DNA of 64,000 bases from assembly GCF_001499855.1 (NCBI RefSeq), contig NZ_LQIK01000034.1:124001-188000 (forward strand). The letters are read 5' to 3'. Made by a program: the position numbers and the translations under genes. The stretch comes from Mycobacterium sp. GA-0227b. GTDB taxonomy: Bacteria; Actinomycetota; Actinomycetes; Mycobacteriales; Mycobacteriaceae. This document shows, piece by piece, positions 50,615-59,851 of this stretch (positions are counted from its first letter, which is position 1; each line of letters starts with the position of its first letter). The notes under the pieces were generated by a model. The model was not told the DNA's origin. It saw only the letters and a list, made by a program, of their open reading frames with translations, and made no database searches.

Positions 50615-52933
50615 TCAGCCGTTTCGCCGGCTGTTGTCCTGACCCTGATCCTCGTTGGGCTGGGGCGCGTTCGGTTGGGCGCCGGGCGGGCCGGGCTGCG
50701 GATAGGGCTGATACTGCGGATAGGGCGGCGCGCCGGCGGCATTGGGGTGGTGCCAACCCGCCTGCGGCGGCGGATACCAGTAACCGTGGGGCTGCTGGAC
50801 CGGCGGCTGTTGCGGCTGTTGCTGCTGCGGGGGCCAACCCGGGGCGTGCCAGCCGGCGGGAGCGCCGTAGTCCGGCTGCGTCGGCGCATTACCGGAGGAT
50901 CCGTTGCCGCTGCCGTTGGTTCCGTTCTGGCCGCCCTCGGCGAGCTTGGTGGCTTCGGCGGCCTTGGTGGCCGCGGCGATCGCGGCCTTGAACGCCGGCT
51001 CGGGCACCGGTTTCGGCCATTCCTCACCGCGCTCGATGGCGAGCTCGCCGGGCGTCTTGATCGGCGGTTTGTCGGACGGCACGCGGCCACCGAAGTCGTC
51101 GAACATGGTCAACCGCGGACGCTTCTTCACGTCGCCGAAGATCGCTTCGAGCTCGCGCCGGTGCAGCGTCTCCTTCTCCAGCAGTTCGCCGGCGAGGGTG
51201 TCGAGCACGTCGCGATACTCGGTGAGAATCTCCCACGCCTCGGTGTGCGCGGCCTCGATGAGCTTGCGGATCTCGTCGTCGATGATCTGCGCGACCTCGT
51301 GGCTGTAGTCGGGTTGGGTGCCCATAGTGCGGCCCAGGAACGGGTCGCCGTGCTCGGTGCCGTACCGCACCGCGCCGAGCTTGGAGCTCATGCCGTACTC
51401 GGTGACCATCGCGCGGGCGATCTTGGTGGCTTGCTCGATGTCGGAAACCGCGCCGGTGGTCGGCTCACGGAACACCAGTTCCTCGGCCGCTCGTCCGCCC
51501 ATCGCGAACACCAGCCGGGCGATCATCTCGGAGCGGGTCATCAGACCCTTGTCGTCCTCGGGCACCGCCATGGCGTGTCCGCCGGTGCGGCCGCGGGCGA
51601 GGATCGTCACCTTGTAGATCGGGTCGATGTCGGGCATCGCCCACGCCGCCAGGGTGTGACCACCCTCGTGGTAGGCGGTGATCTTCTTCTCGTGCTCGCT
51701 GATGATGCGGCTCTTGCGGCGCGGCCCGCCGACGACGCGGTCGACGGCCTCTTCGAGCGCGGGACCGGTGATGACGGTGCCGTTCTCGCGGGCGGTCAGC
51801 AGCGCAGCCTCGTTGATGACGTTGGCCAGGTCGGCGCCCGACATGCCGACCGTGCGCTTGGCCAGCCCGTCGAGGTCGGCGTCGTCGGCGATCGGTTTGC
51901 CCTGCGAGTGCACCCGCAGCACCGCCCGGCGGCCGGCCAGATCGGGGTTGGAGACCGGGATCTGGCGGTCGAAGCGGCCGGGGCGCAACAGCGCCGGGTC
52001 GAGGATGTCGGGCCGGTTGGTGGCGGCGATCAGGATGACGCCTTGGCGGTCGCCGAAACCGTCCATCTCGACGAGCAGCTGGTTGAGCGTCTGCTCGCGT
52101 TCGTCGTGGCCGCCGCCCAGGCCGGCGCCGCGCTGGCGACCGACCGCGTCGATCTCGTCGACGAAGATGATGCACGGGCTGTTCTGCTTGGCCTGCTCGA
52201 ACAAGTCCCGCACCCGCGAGGCACCGACGCCGACGAACATCTCGACGAAGTCGGAGCCGGAGATCGTGAAGAACGGCACGCCGGCCTCGCCCGCGACGGC
52301 CCGCGCCAGCAGCGTCTTACCGGTGCCGGGCGGACCGAACAGCAGCACGCCCTTCGGGATCTTGGCGCCCAGCGCCTGATACCGCGACGGATTCTGCAGG
52401 AAGTCCTTGATCTCGTAGAGCTCTTCGACGGCCTCGTCGACACCGGCCACGTCGGCGAACGTGGTCTTGGGCATGTCCTTGGTCAACTGCTTGGCCCGCG
52501 ACTTGCCGAAACCGAAGCCCATCCGGCCGCCGGTCTGCATCCGGGAGAACATCACAAACAACGCGACCAGCAACAACAGCGGCAGCAGGTAGATCAGCAG
52601 CGAACCGAGCATGCTGCCCTGGTTGACCACGGTGTTGGTCTTGACGTTCTTGTCCTGCAGCGCCTCGAACAGCGTCGCGCCGTAGCCGGTCGGGTACTTG
52701 GTGATGACCTTGTCGCTGCCTTCGACCTCGTTCTTCAGCTCGAGCCGGAGCTGTTGTTCGCGGTCGTCGATCTGGGCCGACTCGACGTTGTCGCCATTGA
52801 TCTGGGCGACCGCCACCGACGTGTCGATGGGCTTGTAGCCGCGGGTGTCGTCGCTGAAGTAGTAGAAGGACCAACCCAGCAACAGCACGACCGCGATCAC
52901 GGTCAGCGTGCGGATGACATTTTTCCGGTTCAT
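50615..52933 (-). CDS. ftsH: ATP-dependent zinc metalloprotease FtsH
   Basis: 772 residues from ATG 52933 (a TTG three bases earlier is possible). Two transmembrane segments (~8-24 and ~108-128) flank an extracytoplasmic domain. AAA+ Walker A GPPGTGKT is near 202, the second region of homology ATNRPDILDPALLRPGRFDR near 305, and the protease motif HEGGH near 419. The long Pro/Gln/Gly-rich tail (about 665-772) is typical for mycobacteria. It degrades membrane and some cytosolic proteins. It leads the folate operon. Confidence 0.97.
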   Translation of the reverse strand: MNRKNVIRTLTVIAVVLLLGWSFYYFSDDTRGYKPIDTSVAVAQINGDNVESAQIDDREQQLRLELKNEVEGSDKVITKYPTGYGATLFEALQDKNVKTNTVVNQGSMLGSLLIYLLPLLLLVALFVMFSRMQTGGRMGFGFGKSRAKQLTKDMPKTTFADVAGVDEAVEELYEIKDFLQNPSRYQALGAKIPKGVLLFGPPGTGKTLLARAVAGEAGVPFFTISGSDFVEMFVGVGASRVRDLFEQAKQNSPCIIFVDEIDAVGRQRGAGLGGGHDEREQTLNQLLVEMDGFGDRQGVILIAATNRPDILDPALLRPGRFDRQIPVSNPDLAGRRAVLRVHSQGKPIADDADLDGLAKRTVGMSGADLANVINEAALLTARENGTVITGPALEEAVDRVVGGPRRKSRIISEHEKKITAYHEGGHTLAAWAMPDIDPIYKVTILARGRTGGHAMAVPEDDKGLMTRSEMIARLVFAMGGRAAEELVFREPTTGAVSDIEQATKIARAMVTEYGMSSKLGAVRYGTEHGDPFLGRTMGTQPDYSHEVAQIIDDEIRKLIEAAHTEAWEILTEYRDVLDTLAGELLEKETLHRRELEAIFGDVKKRPRLTMFDDFGGRVPSDKPPIKTPGELAIERGEEWPKPVPEPAFKAAIAAATKAAEATKLAEGGQNGTNGSGNGSSGNAPTQPDYGAPAGWHAPGWPPQQQQPQQPPVQQPHGYWYPPPQAGWHHPNAAGAPPYPQYQPYPQPGPPGAQPNAPQPNEDQGQDNSRRNG

Positions 52934-53050
52934 CAACTATCCGTCGTCGTTCGGCCGCAAGGGCCGCTAGTTCTGTCCAATGTGCGCAGCTGGAATAGTT
53001 CAGGCTACCGCTAGACCAACGATCCGAGGTTCCCGACGGTTCTCCGCCGA

Positions 53051-53066
53051 GCGAACGCTTGTTCGC
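53051..53066. promoter_or_regulatory. LexA-like palindrome in the ftsH/ephA intergenic region
   Basis: GCGAACGCTTGTTCGC matches the mycobacterial SOS box (TCGAAC-N4-GTTCGA) at ten of twelve defined positions; only the outermost pair differs. It lies 50 bases upstream of ephA and 118 bases upstream of ftsH. Neither gene is a classical SOS member, so function is uncertain. Confidence 0.4.
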
Positions 53067-53115
53067 GAGTTCACCCGCGTTTTGTGTTCACAACCGTACT
53101 TTCGGCGTCGAAGAT

Positions 53116-54087
53116 ATGAGCGTGCTCACACCGGCCGAGCGGTTTGTCGATACCAATGGCGTCCGGCTGCGGGTGCTCGAAGCGGGTGAGCCGGGCGCGC
53201 CGCTGGTGGTCCTGGCCCACGGCTTCCCCGAACTTGCCTACTCCTGGCGCCATCAACTGCCGGCGCTCGCCGAGGCCGGTTATCACGTGCTGGCGCCCGA
53301 TCAGCGCGGCTACGGGGCGTCGTCGCGGCCCGGCGCCATCGACGCCTACAACGTCGTCGAGCTGTGCGCCGACGTGGTCGGCCTGCTCGACGACGCCGGC
53401 GCGGAGCGGGCCGTCATCGTCGGCCACGACTTCGGCGGCGTCGTGGCGTGGGCGGCACCGCTGCTGCACCCGGACCGGTTCGCCGGCGCGGTCGGCATCT
53501 GCGCACCGCCGGTGCCGCGCTCGCGGGTGCCCACCACGCAGGCGTTCCGCCGCATTTTCGGCGAAAAGTTCTTCTACATCCTCTACTACCAGGAGCCCGG
53601 CCCGGCCGACGCGGAGTTGAACCGCGACCCCGCCATGACCATGCGCAAGTTGTTCGGCTCGGCCACCGCGGCCAAGGACGGGCTCGTCGACCAGCGGATG
53701 CTCGAGCCGGGTCCGCACGGCTTTCTCGCGCGCATTCCGGAACCCGGCGACCTACCCGACTGGATCAGCCAGGACGAATTCGACTACTACGTCGAGGAGT
53801 TCACCCGCACCGGGTTCACCGCACCGTTGAACTGGTACCGCTGTTTCGATCTCAACTGGGAACTGACCGCGGCCACCCCCGCCGCCACGATCGCGGTTCC
53901 CTCGCTGTTTCTCGGCGGCGCCGACGATCCGACCCTGGCCTACACGCCGCGACACCGCGCCCGCGAAATCGTCACCGGCGACTACCGCGAAGTGATGATC
54001 GACGGCGCCGGGCACTGGCTGCCGCAAGAACGGCCCGCCGCGGTCAACGCGGTGCTGCTCGATTTCCTCGCCGGATTGGAGTGGTGA
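53116..54087 (+). CDS. ephA: epoxide hydrolase EphA
   Basis: 323 residues from ATG 53116. Alpha/beta-hydrolase epoxide hydrolase: HGFPELAYSWRHQLPALAEA near 36-55 (HGxP motif), the nucleophile Asp in VGHDFGGVVAW near 103-113, a cap with conserved Tyr residues (FFYILYYQEPG, NWYR), and the catalytic His in IDGAGHWLPQERP near 300. It hydrolyses epoxides to diols. The next gene starts immediately after its stop. Confidence 0.92.
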   Translation: MSVLTPAERFVDTNGVRLRVLEAGEPGAPLVVLAHGFPELAYSWRHQLPALAEAGYHVLAPDQRGYGASSRPGAIDAYNVVELCADVVGLLDDAGAERAVIVGHDFGGVVAWAAPLLHPDRFAGAVGICAPPVPRSRVPTTQAFRRIFGEKFFYILYYQEPGPADAELNRDPAMTMRKLFGSATAAKDGLVDQRMLEPGPHGFLARIPEPGDLPDWISQDEFDYYVEEFTRTGFTAPLNWYRCFDLNWELTAATPAATIAVPSLFLGGADDPTLAYTPRHRAREIVTGDYREVMIDGAGHWLPQERPAAVNAVLLDFLAGLEW

Positions 54088-55107
54088 ATGCGCGCTGCCG
54101 TACTGCGCGGCGGACGGATGGTGGTCCGCGACGACGTGCCCGAACCGGTTCCCCTGGAGGGTCAGGTCCTCGTCGCGGTCAAAGCCTGCGGGATCTGTGG
54201 CTCGGATCTGCACTTCGCGAAGCACGGCGACCAGATGGTTCGGCTCACCCGCGAGATCACGGGAATGCCAGTGCAAGGCGGTCTGCCCGTCGACGTCGAC
54301 GACGACGTGTACATGGGCCACGAGTTCAGCGCCGAGATCCTCGAGGCCGGCCCGCGCACCGACGCGCCGGCACCTGGAACGGTCGTGACATCGCTGCCGG
54401 TGTTGCTGTCGCCGAACGGTTTCGAGCCGATCCTGTCGAGCAACACGGTGCTCGGCGGGTACGCCGAGCGGATGCTGCTGTCGGCGCCGCTGCTGCTGCG
54501 CGTGCCCGACGGTGTCGACCCGCGGCACGGCGCCCTCACCGAACCGATGGCCGTCGGGCTGCACGCGGTCAACAAGTCCGCCATCGCACCCGATGAGGCC
54601 GCCCTCGTCATCGGCTGCGGCCCGATCGGCATCGCGATCATCGCCGCGTTACGGCTCAAAGGCGTCGAACACATTGCGGCCGCCGACTTTTCGGCGACAC
54701 GCCGGGAACTCGCCGCGACGATGGGCGCGCACGTGACGCTGGACCCGGCGGACGGGTCACCGTTCGACACCGCGAAGCCCGCGGTGATCTTCGAGGCTGT
54801 CGGCGTGCCCGGCATCATCAACGACGTGATGCGACGCGCACCGCTGGGCAGCCGCTTGGTGGTGGCCGGTGTCTGCATGCAGCCCGACACCGTGCTGCCG
54901 CTGTTCGGCATCGCGAAGGAGATCAACGTGCAGTTCGTCAACGCCTACGACCACAACGAATTCGCGGAAGCGTTGCGCGCCATCGCCGACGGCCACATCG
55001 ATGTCTCGCCGCTGATCACCGGCGAGGTCGGTCTCGACGGGGTGGGCGCCGCGTTCGAGGAGTTGGCCCATCCCGACACGCACTGCAAGATCATGGTGAC
55101 GCCCTGA
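54088..55107 (+). CDS. zinc-type medium-chain alcohol dehydrogenase
   Basis: 339 residues. The ATG follows the ephA TGA with no gap. MDR features are the catalytic zinc Cys in KACGICGSDLHFAKHG near 32-47, MGHEFSAEIL near 76 with the zinc His/Glu, and a Rossmann motif in VIGCGPIGIAIIAALRLKG near 173-191. The structural zinc Cys4 loop of classical ADHs is absent. The substrate may be the diol or a related product from EphA, judged by operon pairing only. Confidence 0.87.
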   Translation: MRAAVLRGGRMVVRDDVPEPVPLEGQVLVAVKACGICGSDLHFAKHGDQMVRLTREITGMPVQGGLPVDVDDDVYMGHEFSAEILEAGPRTDAPAPGTVVTSLPVLLSPNGFEPILSSNTVLGGYAERMLLSAPLLLRVPDGVDPRHGALTEPMAVGLHAVNKSAIAPDEAALVIGCGPIGIAIIAALRLKGVEHIAAADFSATRRELAATMGAHVTLDPADGSPFDTAKPAVIFEAVGVPGIINDVMRRAPLGSRLVVAGVCMQPDTVLPLFGIAKEINVQFVNAYDHNEFAEALRAIADGHIDVSPLITGEVGLDGVGAAFEELAHPDTHCKIMVTP

Positions 55108-55123
55108 CGGTAGGGTGCCGGTC

Positions 55124-55870
55124 ATGCCAATCGCTGCGCGGGCGAAGACGCCCATCCGAGTCCTCGCCGTCGCCGCGGTGGGATTGATCGCCGTCCTTGC
55201 GGGCTGTGACGCGAAGTCCAGCCCGGTCCTCACCAACGACGACAGCGCGCCGCGTCAGGTCACGGTCGTCGGAACCGGCGAGGTGCTCGGCACGCCCGAC
55301 ACGCTGACGATCAACGCGGCGATGGAGGTCGTCGCCCCCGACGCTGCCGGCGCCTTGAACCAGACCAGCCAGCTGCAGCGTGGCGTCATCGACGCATTGG
55401 TCGACTCGGGCATCGACCGCAAGGACATCAACACCTCTCAGGTCAGTGTGCAGCCGCAGTACGCCGGCGGCGACTCCACCAACATCACCGGGTATCGGGC
55501 GTCGAACACCATCGACATCAAGATCCGCGAGCTGAACACGGCGTCGCAGGCGTTCGGGATCATCGCAAGCAGGGGCGGCAACGCGATGCGGATCAACGAC
55601 GTCACCCTCGCAATCGAGGACGATTCGCAGCTCGTCCGCGAGGCGCGCGCCCGGGCGTTCAACGACGCCAAGAGCCGGGCCGAACAGTACGCGCTGTTGG
55701 CCGACCTGGATCTGGGCAAGGTCATCTCGATCTCGGAGGCGCCGTCGTCGACGCCTCCGACGCCGTATCCGGGTCCGCGCGGTCCGGCGGCGGAGATGGC
55801 CGCCGTGCCGGTCGAGCCCGGCCAGCAGGCCGTCGGCTTCAACGTGACGGTGGTCTACGAGCTCACCTAA
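55124..55870 (+). CDS. lpqG: SIMPL-domain lipoprotein LpqG
   Basis: 248 residues from ATG 55124. The lipobox is LAGC (Cys 28). The mature protein is one SIMPL/DUF541 domain (about 45-248): VTVVGTGEVLGTPDTLTINA at the start, GYRASNTIDIKIRELNTASQ in the middle, and the final FNVTVVYELT. Surface-exposed; function unknown. It starts 16 bases after the dehydrogenase. Its stop overlaps the converging oxidoreductase stop by a few bases. Confidence 0.9.
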   Translation: MPIAARAKTPIRVLAVAAVGLIAVLAGCDAKSSPVLTNDDSAPRQVTVVGTGEVLGTPDTLTINAAMEVVAPDAAGALNQTSQLQRGVIDALVDSGIDRKDINTSQVSVQPQYAGGDSTNITGYRASNTIDIKIRELNTASQAFGIIASRGGNAMRINDVTLAIEDDSQLVREARARAFNDAKSRAEQYALLADLDLGKVISISEAPSSTPPTPYPGPRGPAAEMAAVPVEPGQQAVGFNVTVVYELT

Positions 55871-58086
55871 CCCGCGGGCGCGATGTCGACCGGTATGCCG
55901 TTGAGCACAGTCGTGCCCGACAGCGGATCCAGATGGTTGCCGTCGTTGAGCTGGTTGACATTCACCCCGGGCTCGTCCGCGGCGACGCGTTGTCCGGTGC
56001 CGCCGCGGTCGTGGCCCCATCCGTGCGGCAGCGACACCACGCCGCGGCGCATTTCGGGGGTGATCTCCACCGGGGCCAGGAGCTCGCCGCCGGGCCCCTT
56101 GACGACGGCCGTGTCGGTCAGGCCGAGATCGGCCGCGTCGTCGGGATTGATGCGCAGCGTGCACCGGTTCGACCCGCCCGACAACGCGTGCAGGTTGTGC
56201 ATCCAGCTGTTGTTCGATCGCAGGTGCCGTCGCCCGATCAGTACGAACCCGTCGGCGCGCCGTCCCAGCGCATTCCGCAGCCGCGGGACATCAGCGGTCA
56301 ACTGGTGCGGTGCGAGTTCGATTCGGCCACTTGGTGTCCGCAGCACCTCGGCGAGCCGCGGCCGCAGCGGGCCGAGGTCGATGCCGTGCGGCGCCGCCTT
56401 GAGCTTGGCGAGCGTGAGGCCGTCGGGTCTGGCGCCGAACGCGTCCCCGTAAGCACCGAGTCGCAGCATCATGTCGAGGCGCCGTTCGTAGCCCGGCGCG
56501 GGCGGCAGCATCGCCGTCAGTTCGTCGACGGACCGCCCGGCGACCGGCGAATGGGGGTCGCCGACCTCCTTGGCCAACGTCGTGGCGATCACCTGGTCGT
56601 CGACCAGCATCGGATCCGCATCGTGCCCGAGGCCGTACAGGATCAGGGCGATGCGCGACAGTATCTCGACTTCGTCCGGCCGGCCGGCCAGCGGAAGGGC
56701 AGGCGGTGAATAGCGGGCGTTGTTCCGCACCGCGGCGCTGTTGAGCGCGATGTCGAAATGTGCGCTGCGCGACGGCGGAGGCGGAGGCAGGATGACGTCG
56801 GCGTGCCGAGTGGTCTCGTTGAGATACGGGTCGACGCTGAGCATGAACTCGACGCTGTCGAGCGCCTTGGCGAGGCGGTCCCCGTCGGGCGCCGACAGCA
56901 CCGGGTTGCCCGCGATCGTGATGACGGCCTTGATCTGGCCGTCGCCGGGGGTGTCGATCTCCTCGGCGAACGCCGCGGCCGGTAGCTCCGACAGCGCTTC
57001 GGGATAGCCGGATACCCGGCTGTGCCAGCGGCCGGTGAGGAAGCCGCGGCCCGGCTTCGGCGGGCGTGGCGCGGGCGCGATCGGCGAGAGCGGGAACATC
57101 GCACCGCCGGGGCGGTCCAGATTGCCGGTGAGAATGTTGACGACGTCGACCAGCCAACTGCCCAGCGTGCCGAATTCCACTGTGGACGTGCCGATTCGAC
57201 CGTAGACGGCCGCCGACGGCGCGGCCGCGATCTCGCGGGCCAGGGTGCGGATGTCGTCGGCGGGCACTTCGCAGTAGGCGGCCACGGTGTCCGGGGAGAA
57301 GTCAGCGGTCAGCGCGCGGACCTCATCGATGCCGTCGACATGCCCGGCGAGTTCCTTCAGGTCGACGAGGTCTTCGTCGAACAGCACGTTGACGACACCG
57401 GCGAGCAGCGCCGCGTCGGTGCCCGGCCGGGGCGCGAGGTGGCGGTCGGCGAGTTCGGCGGTGCGGGTGCGGGCGGGGTCGATGACGACGAGGCGTCCGC
57501 CGCGCTTCCGCAGCGCGCGCAGCTTGCCAGGGAAGTCCGCAGCGGTCGCCAGACTGCCGTTGGAGACAAGGGGATTCGCGCCGATGACCACGAGGTAGTC
57601 GGTGCGGTCGAGGTCGGGCACGGTGAACGCGACCGGGCTGCCGAACATGTAGCCCAGCGCGACGTGCTTGGGCATCTGGTCGAGTGTGCTCGCCGAGTAC
57701 ACCTGCCGGGTGCCCAACGCTTTCACGACGAGCGGCGTGTACAGCCCGCCGGCGATGGTGTGGGCGTTCGGGTTGCCGAGGTACGCGCCGACCGCCGCGC
57801 CGCCGTGTTCGGCGATGACACCGCCGAGCCCCTCGGCAACCGCCGCGTACGCCTCCTCCCACGTCGCCTCGGTCAGCACGCCGTCCCGCCGGATCAGCGG
57901 GCGGGCCAACCGGTCGGGGTCGTTGTCGAGTTCGGCGAAGCTGGCGCCTTTCGGGCAGATGAAGCCCTTGCTGAACACGTCGTCTTTGTCGCCACGGGCA
58001 CCCGTGATGCGACCGTCGTCGATGGTCAGGGTCAGGCCGCAGGTCGCCTCACAAATTGGGCAGATGCGAAGGGCTGTTTCGCTCAT
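55867..58086 (-). CDS. molybdopterin (bis-MGD) oxidoreductase, formate-dehydrogenase/nitrate-reductase-like
   Basis: 739 residues from ATG 58086. The N-terminal [4Fe-4S] motif is C-x2-C-x3-C (CPICEATC, residues 9-16) with the fourth Cys in GFICPKG near 41-47. The molybdopterin domain has YLGNPNAHTIAG near 101, VVIGANPLVSNGSL near 167, and the dinucleotide-binding C-terminal domain (GGSNRCTLRINPDDAADLGL near 645). No Tat signal is present, so it acts in the cytoplasm. Substrate unknown; an anaerobic-dehydrogenase-type reaction is possible. It is not at this position in M. tuberculosis. Confidence 0.88.
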   Translation of the reverse strand: MSETALRICPICEATCGLTLTIDDGRITGARGDKDDVFSKGFICPKGASFAELDNDPDRLARPLIRRDGVLTEATWEEAYAAVAEGLGGVIAEHGGAAVGAYLGNPNAHTIAGGLYTPLVVKALGTRQVYSASTLDQMPKHVALGYMFGSPVAFTVPDLDRTDYLVVIGANPLVSNGSLATAADFPGKLRALRKRGGRLVVIDPARTRTAELADRHLAPRPGTDAALLAGVVNVLFDEDLVDLKELAGHVDGIDEVRALTADFSPDTVAAYCEVPADDIRTLAREIAAAPSAAVYGRIGTSTVEFGTLGSWLVDVVNILTGNLDRPGGAMFPLSPIAPAPRPPKPGRGFLTGRWHSRVSGYPEALSELPAAAFAEEIDTPGDGQIKAVITIAGNPVLSAPDGDRLAKALDSVEFMLSVDPYLNETTRHADVILPPPPPSRSAHFDIALNSAAVRNNARYSPPALPLAGRPDEVEILSRIALILYGLGHDADPMLVDDQVIATTLAKEVGDPHSPVAGRSVDELTAMLPPAPGYERRLDMMLRLGAYGDAFGARPDGLTLAKLKAAPHGIDLGPLRPRLAEVLRTPSGRIELAPHQLTADVPRLRNALGRRADGFVLIGRRHLRSNNSWMHNLHALSGGSNRCTLRINPDDAADLGLTDTAVVKGPGGELLAPVEITPEMRRGVVSLPHGWGHDRGGTGQRVAADEPGVNVNQLNDGNHLDPLSGTTVLNGIPVDIAPAG

Positions 58087-58202
58087 GGTCCTCATCCTGC
58101 GCCGAGCAGGTGATTCGCGCCATTACTTGAGGCATAGTTGGCGCGTCTTGCGCCGCGACCTGCCGGTTGCGCCGCTACGTGATCGGTAATCACCTCAGCT
58201 TG

Positions 58203-58265
58203 CACACCGATCAACGTTTTGCGGCCCGCTACTCGCCCGTTGTCGGCAAAACGTTGAGTGGTGTG
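58203..58265. repeat. long inverted repeat between the oxidoreductase and hpt
   Basis: Arms of 20 bases at 58203-58222 and 58246-58265 pair at 18 of 20 positions; the inner 12 bases (TCAACGTTTTGC/GCAAAACGTTGA) are perfect. The loop is 23 bases. A smaller palindrome GTGATCGGTAATCAC lies at 58179-58193. It follows hpt and precedes the oxidoreductase, so it could be a terminator for the dacB-tilS-hpt transcript or an operator region. Confidence 0.7.
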
Positions 58266-58284
58266 ACGCGCGAGGATCGTCGCC

Positions 58285-58875
58285 TCAATCCTGGTCATAG
58301 ACCTTCGGGTCCAACGTCCCGATGTAGTTGAGGTCGCGGTAGCGCTCGGCGTAGTCCAGGCCGTAGCCGACGACGAACTCGTTGGGGATGTCGAATCCGA
58401 CGTGTGCGATGTCGACGTCGGCGCGCACCGCGTCGGGTTTGCGCAGCAGCGCGCACACCCGCAGGGAGCGGGGGTGGCGGGTCGCGAGGTTGCGCAACAA
58501 CCAGGACAGGGTCAGGCCGGAATCCACGATGTCCTCGACGATGAGCACGTCGCGGCCGTTGATGTCGCGGTCGAGGTCTTTGAGGATGCGCACCACGCCG
58601 GACGACGACGTGGACGAGCCATACGAGCTGACCGCCATGAACTCCAACTGCGTCGGCAGCGGAATCGCCCGCGCGAGGTCGGTGACGAAGAACACCGCGC
58701 CCTTGAGCACGGTCACCAGCAGCAGGTCTTGGCCGCCTGCCTCGACGGCGTCGCGGTACTCCTCGCCGATGCGCGCGCCGAGTTCGGCGATCTTTGCCTG
58801 GATCTCGTCGGACGACAGCAGCACCGACTTGATGTCGCCGGAGTACAGCTCGGCGGGTTGCTCAGGCACGGGCAC
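58285..58875 (-). CDS. hpt: hypoxanthine-guanine phosphoribosyltransferase
   Basis: 196 residues from GTG 58875, overlapping tilS by 14 bases. The PRPP-binding motif is VLIVEDIVDSGLTLSWLLR near 108-126. VTVLKGAVFFVTDLAR near 54 and VGYGLDYAERYRDLNYIG near 168-185 are standard HGPRT elements. It salvages hypoxanthine and guanine to IMP and GMP. tilS-hpt is the conserved bacterial order, usually followed by ftsH; here ftsH lies about 5 kb away on the same strand. Confidence 0.95.
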   Translation of the reverse strand: MPVPEQPAELYSGDIKSVLLSSDEIQAKIAELGARIGEEYRDAVEAGGQDLLLVTVLKGAVFFVTDLARAIPLPTQLEFMAVSSYGSSTSSSGVVRILKDLDRDINGRDVLIVEDIVDSGLTLSWLLRNLATRHPRSLRVCALLRKPDAVRADVDIAHVGFDIPNEFVVGYGLDYAERYRDLNYIGTLDPKVYDQD

Positions 58876-59851
58876 AGTTTTCCACGTTTCGTACCGGCTC
58901 GGTGTGCAGGGTCAACATGCCGTCACGGCGAGCGGCGATCAGTCGTCGCTCACGAAGGGACGATCCGACCGCCACGCCACCTTGGCCTCGCCACGCCGTC
59001 ACCAGCGCGTCCACGCCGCGAATCTGCTTGTCGGTCAGGTCGCTGGCGCCGCCGTCGAGCAGCCAGCGTCGAATCACCCGCAGGCGCAAGGCTTCCGGCA
59101 GTACGGTCAGCTTTTCGGTGTCGAGTGCACCGTCGCGGCGAATGTCGAGCAGCGCGCGGTCGGCGAGTTCGTCAAGCGTGTCGGTATCGGCGCGCAACGC
59201 GCTCGCGGTGCGGGCGAGCGCCTCGGCGACACCGCCGCCGAGCACGTCTTCGAGCAGTGGCAACACCTCCTTGCGCAGCCGGACCCGGGTGAAGCGACGG
59301 TCGGAGTTGTGCGGATCCTGCCACGGATCCAGTCCGAGTTCGGCGCACGCGGCCCGGGTCACCGCCCGCCGAACGCCGAGCAGCGGCCGGTACCACGGCG
59401 GGTCGCACGGTCGCATACCGGCGATGGACCGCGCCCCCGAGCCGCGGCCCAACCCCAGCAGAACCGTCTCGGCCTGGTCGTCCAGCGTGTGTCCGAGCAG
59501 CACCGGCGCCCCGTCCCGCGCCGCGTCGAGCACCCGGTAGCGGGCGGTGCGCGCGGCCGCTTCCGGTCCGCCTGTAGTGCTGACGTCGACGCGGATCACC
59601 TGTGTCGCAATACATCCGAGTGACTGAGCCTGCTGCTGTGCGGTTTGCGCCACGGCCGCTGAGTTCGGCTGCAGCTGGTGATCCACGATCAACGCGGTGG
59701 TCGGTTTCACATCGGCCGCGGCCGCGGTCAACGCGAGAGAATCCGCGCCACCCGACAGTGCGACGCACCAGCGGTCGTCGCCGGCGCCGTGGTCACGGGC
59801 GAACGCGGTGACGGCCGCCCGTACCGCGGTTACAGCACCCTGTCGATCCAT
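58862..59851 (-). CDS. tilS: tRNA(Ile)-lysidine synthetase TilS
   Basis: 329 residues from ATG 59851. The N-type ATP-pyrophosphatase P-loop is VALSGGADSLALTAA near 29-43. VDHQLQPNSAAVAQ near 56, GHTLDDQAETVLLGLGRGSG near 120-139 and RPLLGVRR near 155 follow. It makes lysidine at the wobble base of tRNA-Ile(CAU), so it should be essential. It overlaps the metalloprotease-like gene by 22 bases. Confidence 0.95.
   Translation of the reverse strand: MDRQGAVTAVRAAVTAFARDHGAGDDRWCVALSGGADSLALTAAAADVKPTTALIVDHQLQPNSAAVAQTAQQQAQSLGCIATQVIRVDVSTTGGPEAAARTARYRVLDAARDGAPVLLGHTLDDQAETVLLGLGRGSGARSIAGMRPCDPPWYRPLLGVRRAVTRAACAELGLDPWQDPHNSDRRFTRVRLRKEVLPLLEDVLGGGVAEALARTASALRADTDTLDELADRALLDIRRDGALDTEKLTVLPEALRLRVIRRWLLDGGASDLTDKQIRGVDALVTAWRGQGGVAVGSSLRERRLIAARRDGMLTLHTEPVRNVENCARA

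Noticed and set aside
50558..53014. 818-codon open frame antisense to ftsH
   Set aside because: High-GC antisense frame; ftsH on the minus strand has every family motif, and this frame shows none.
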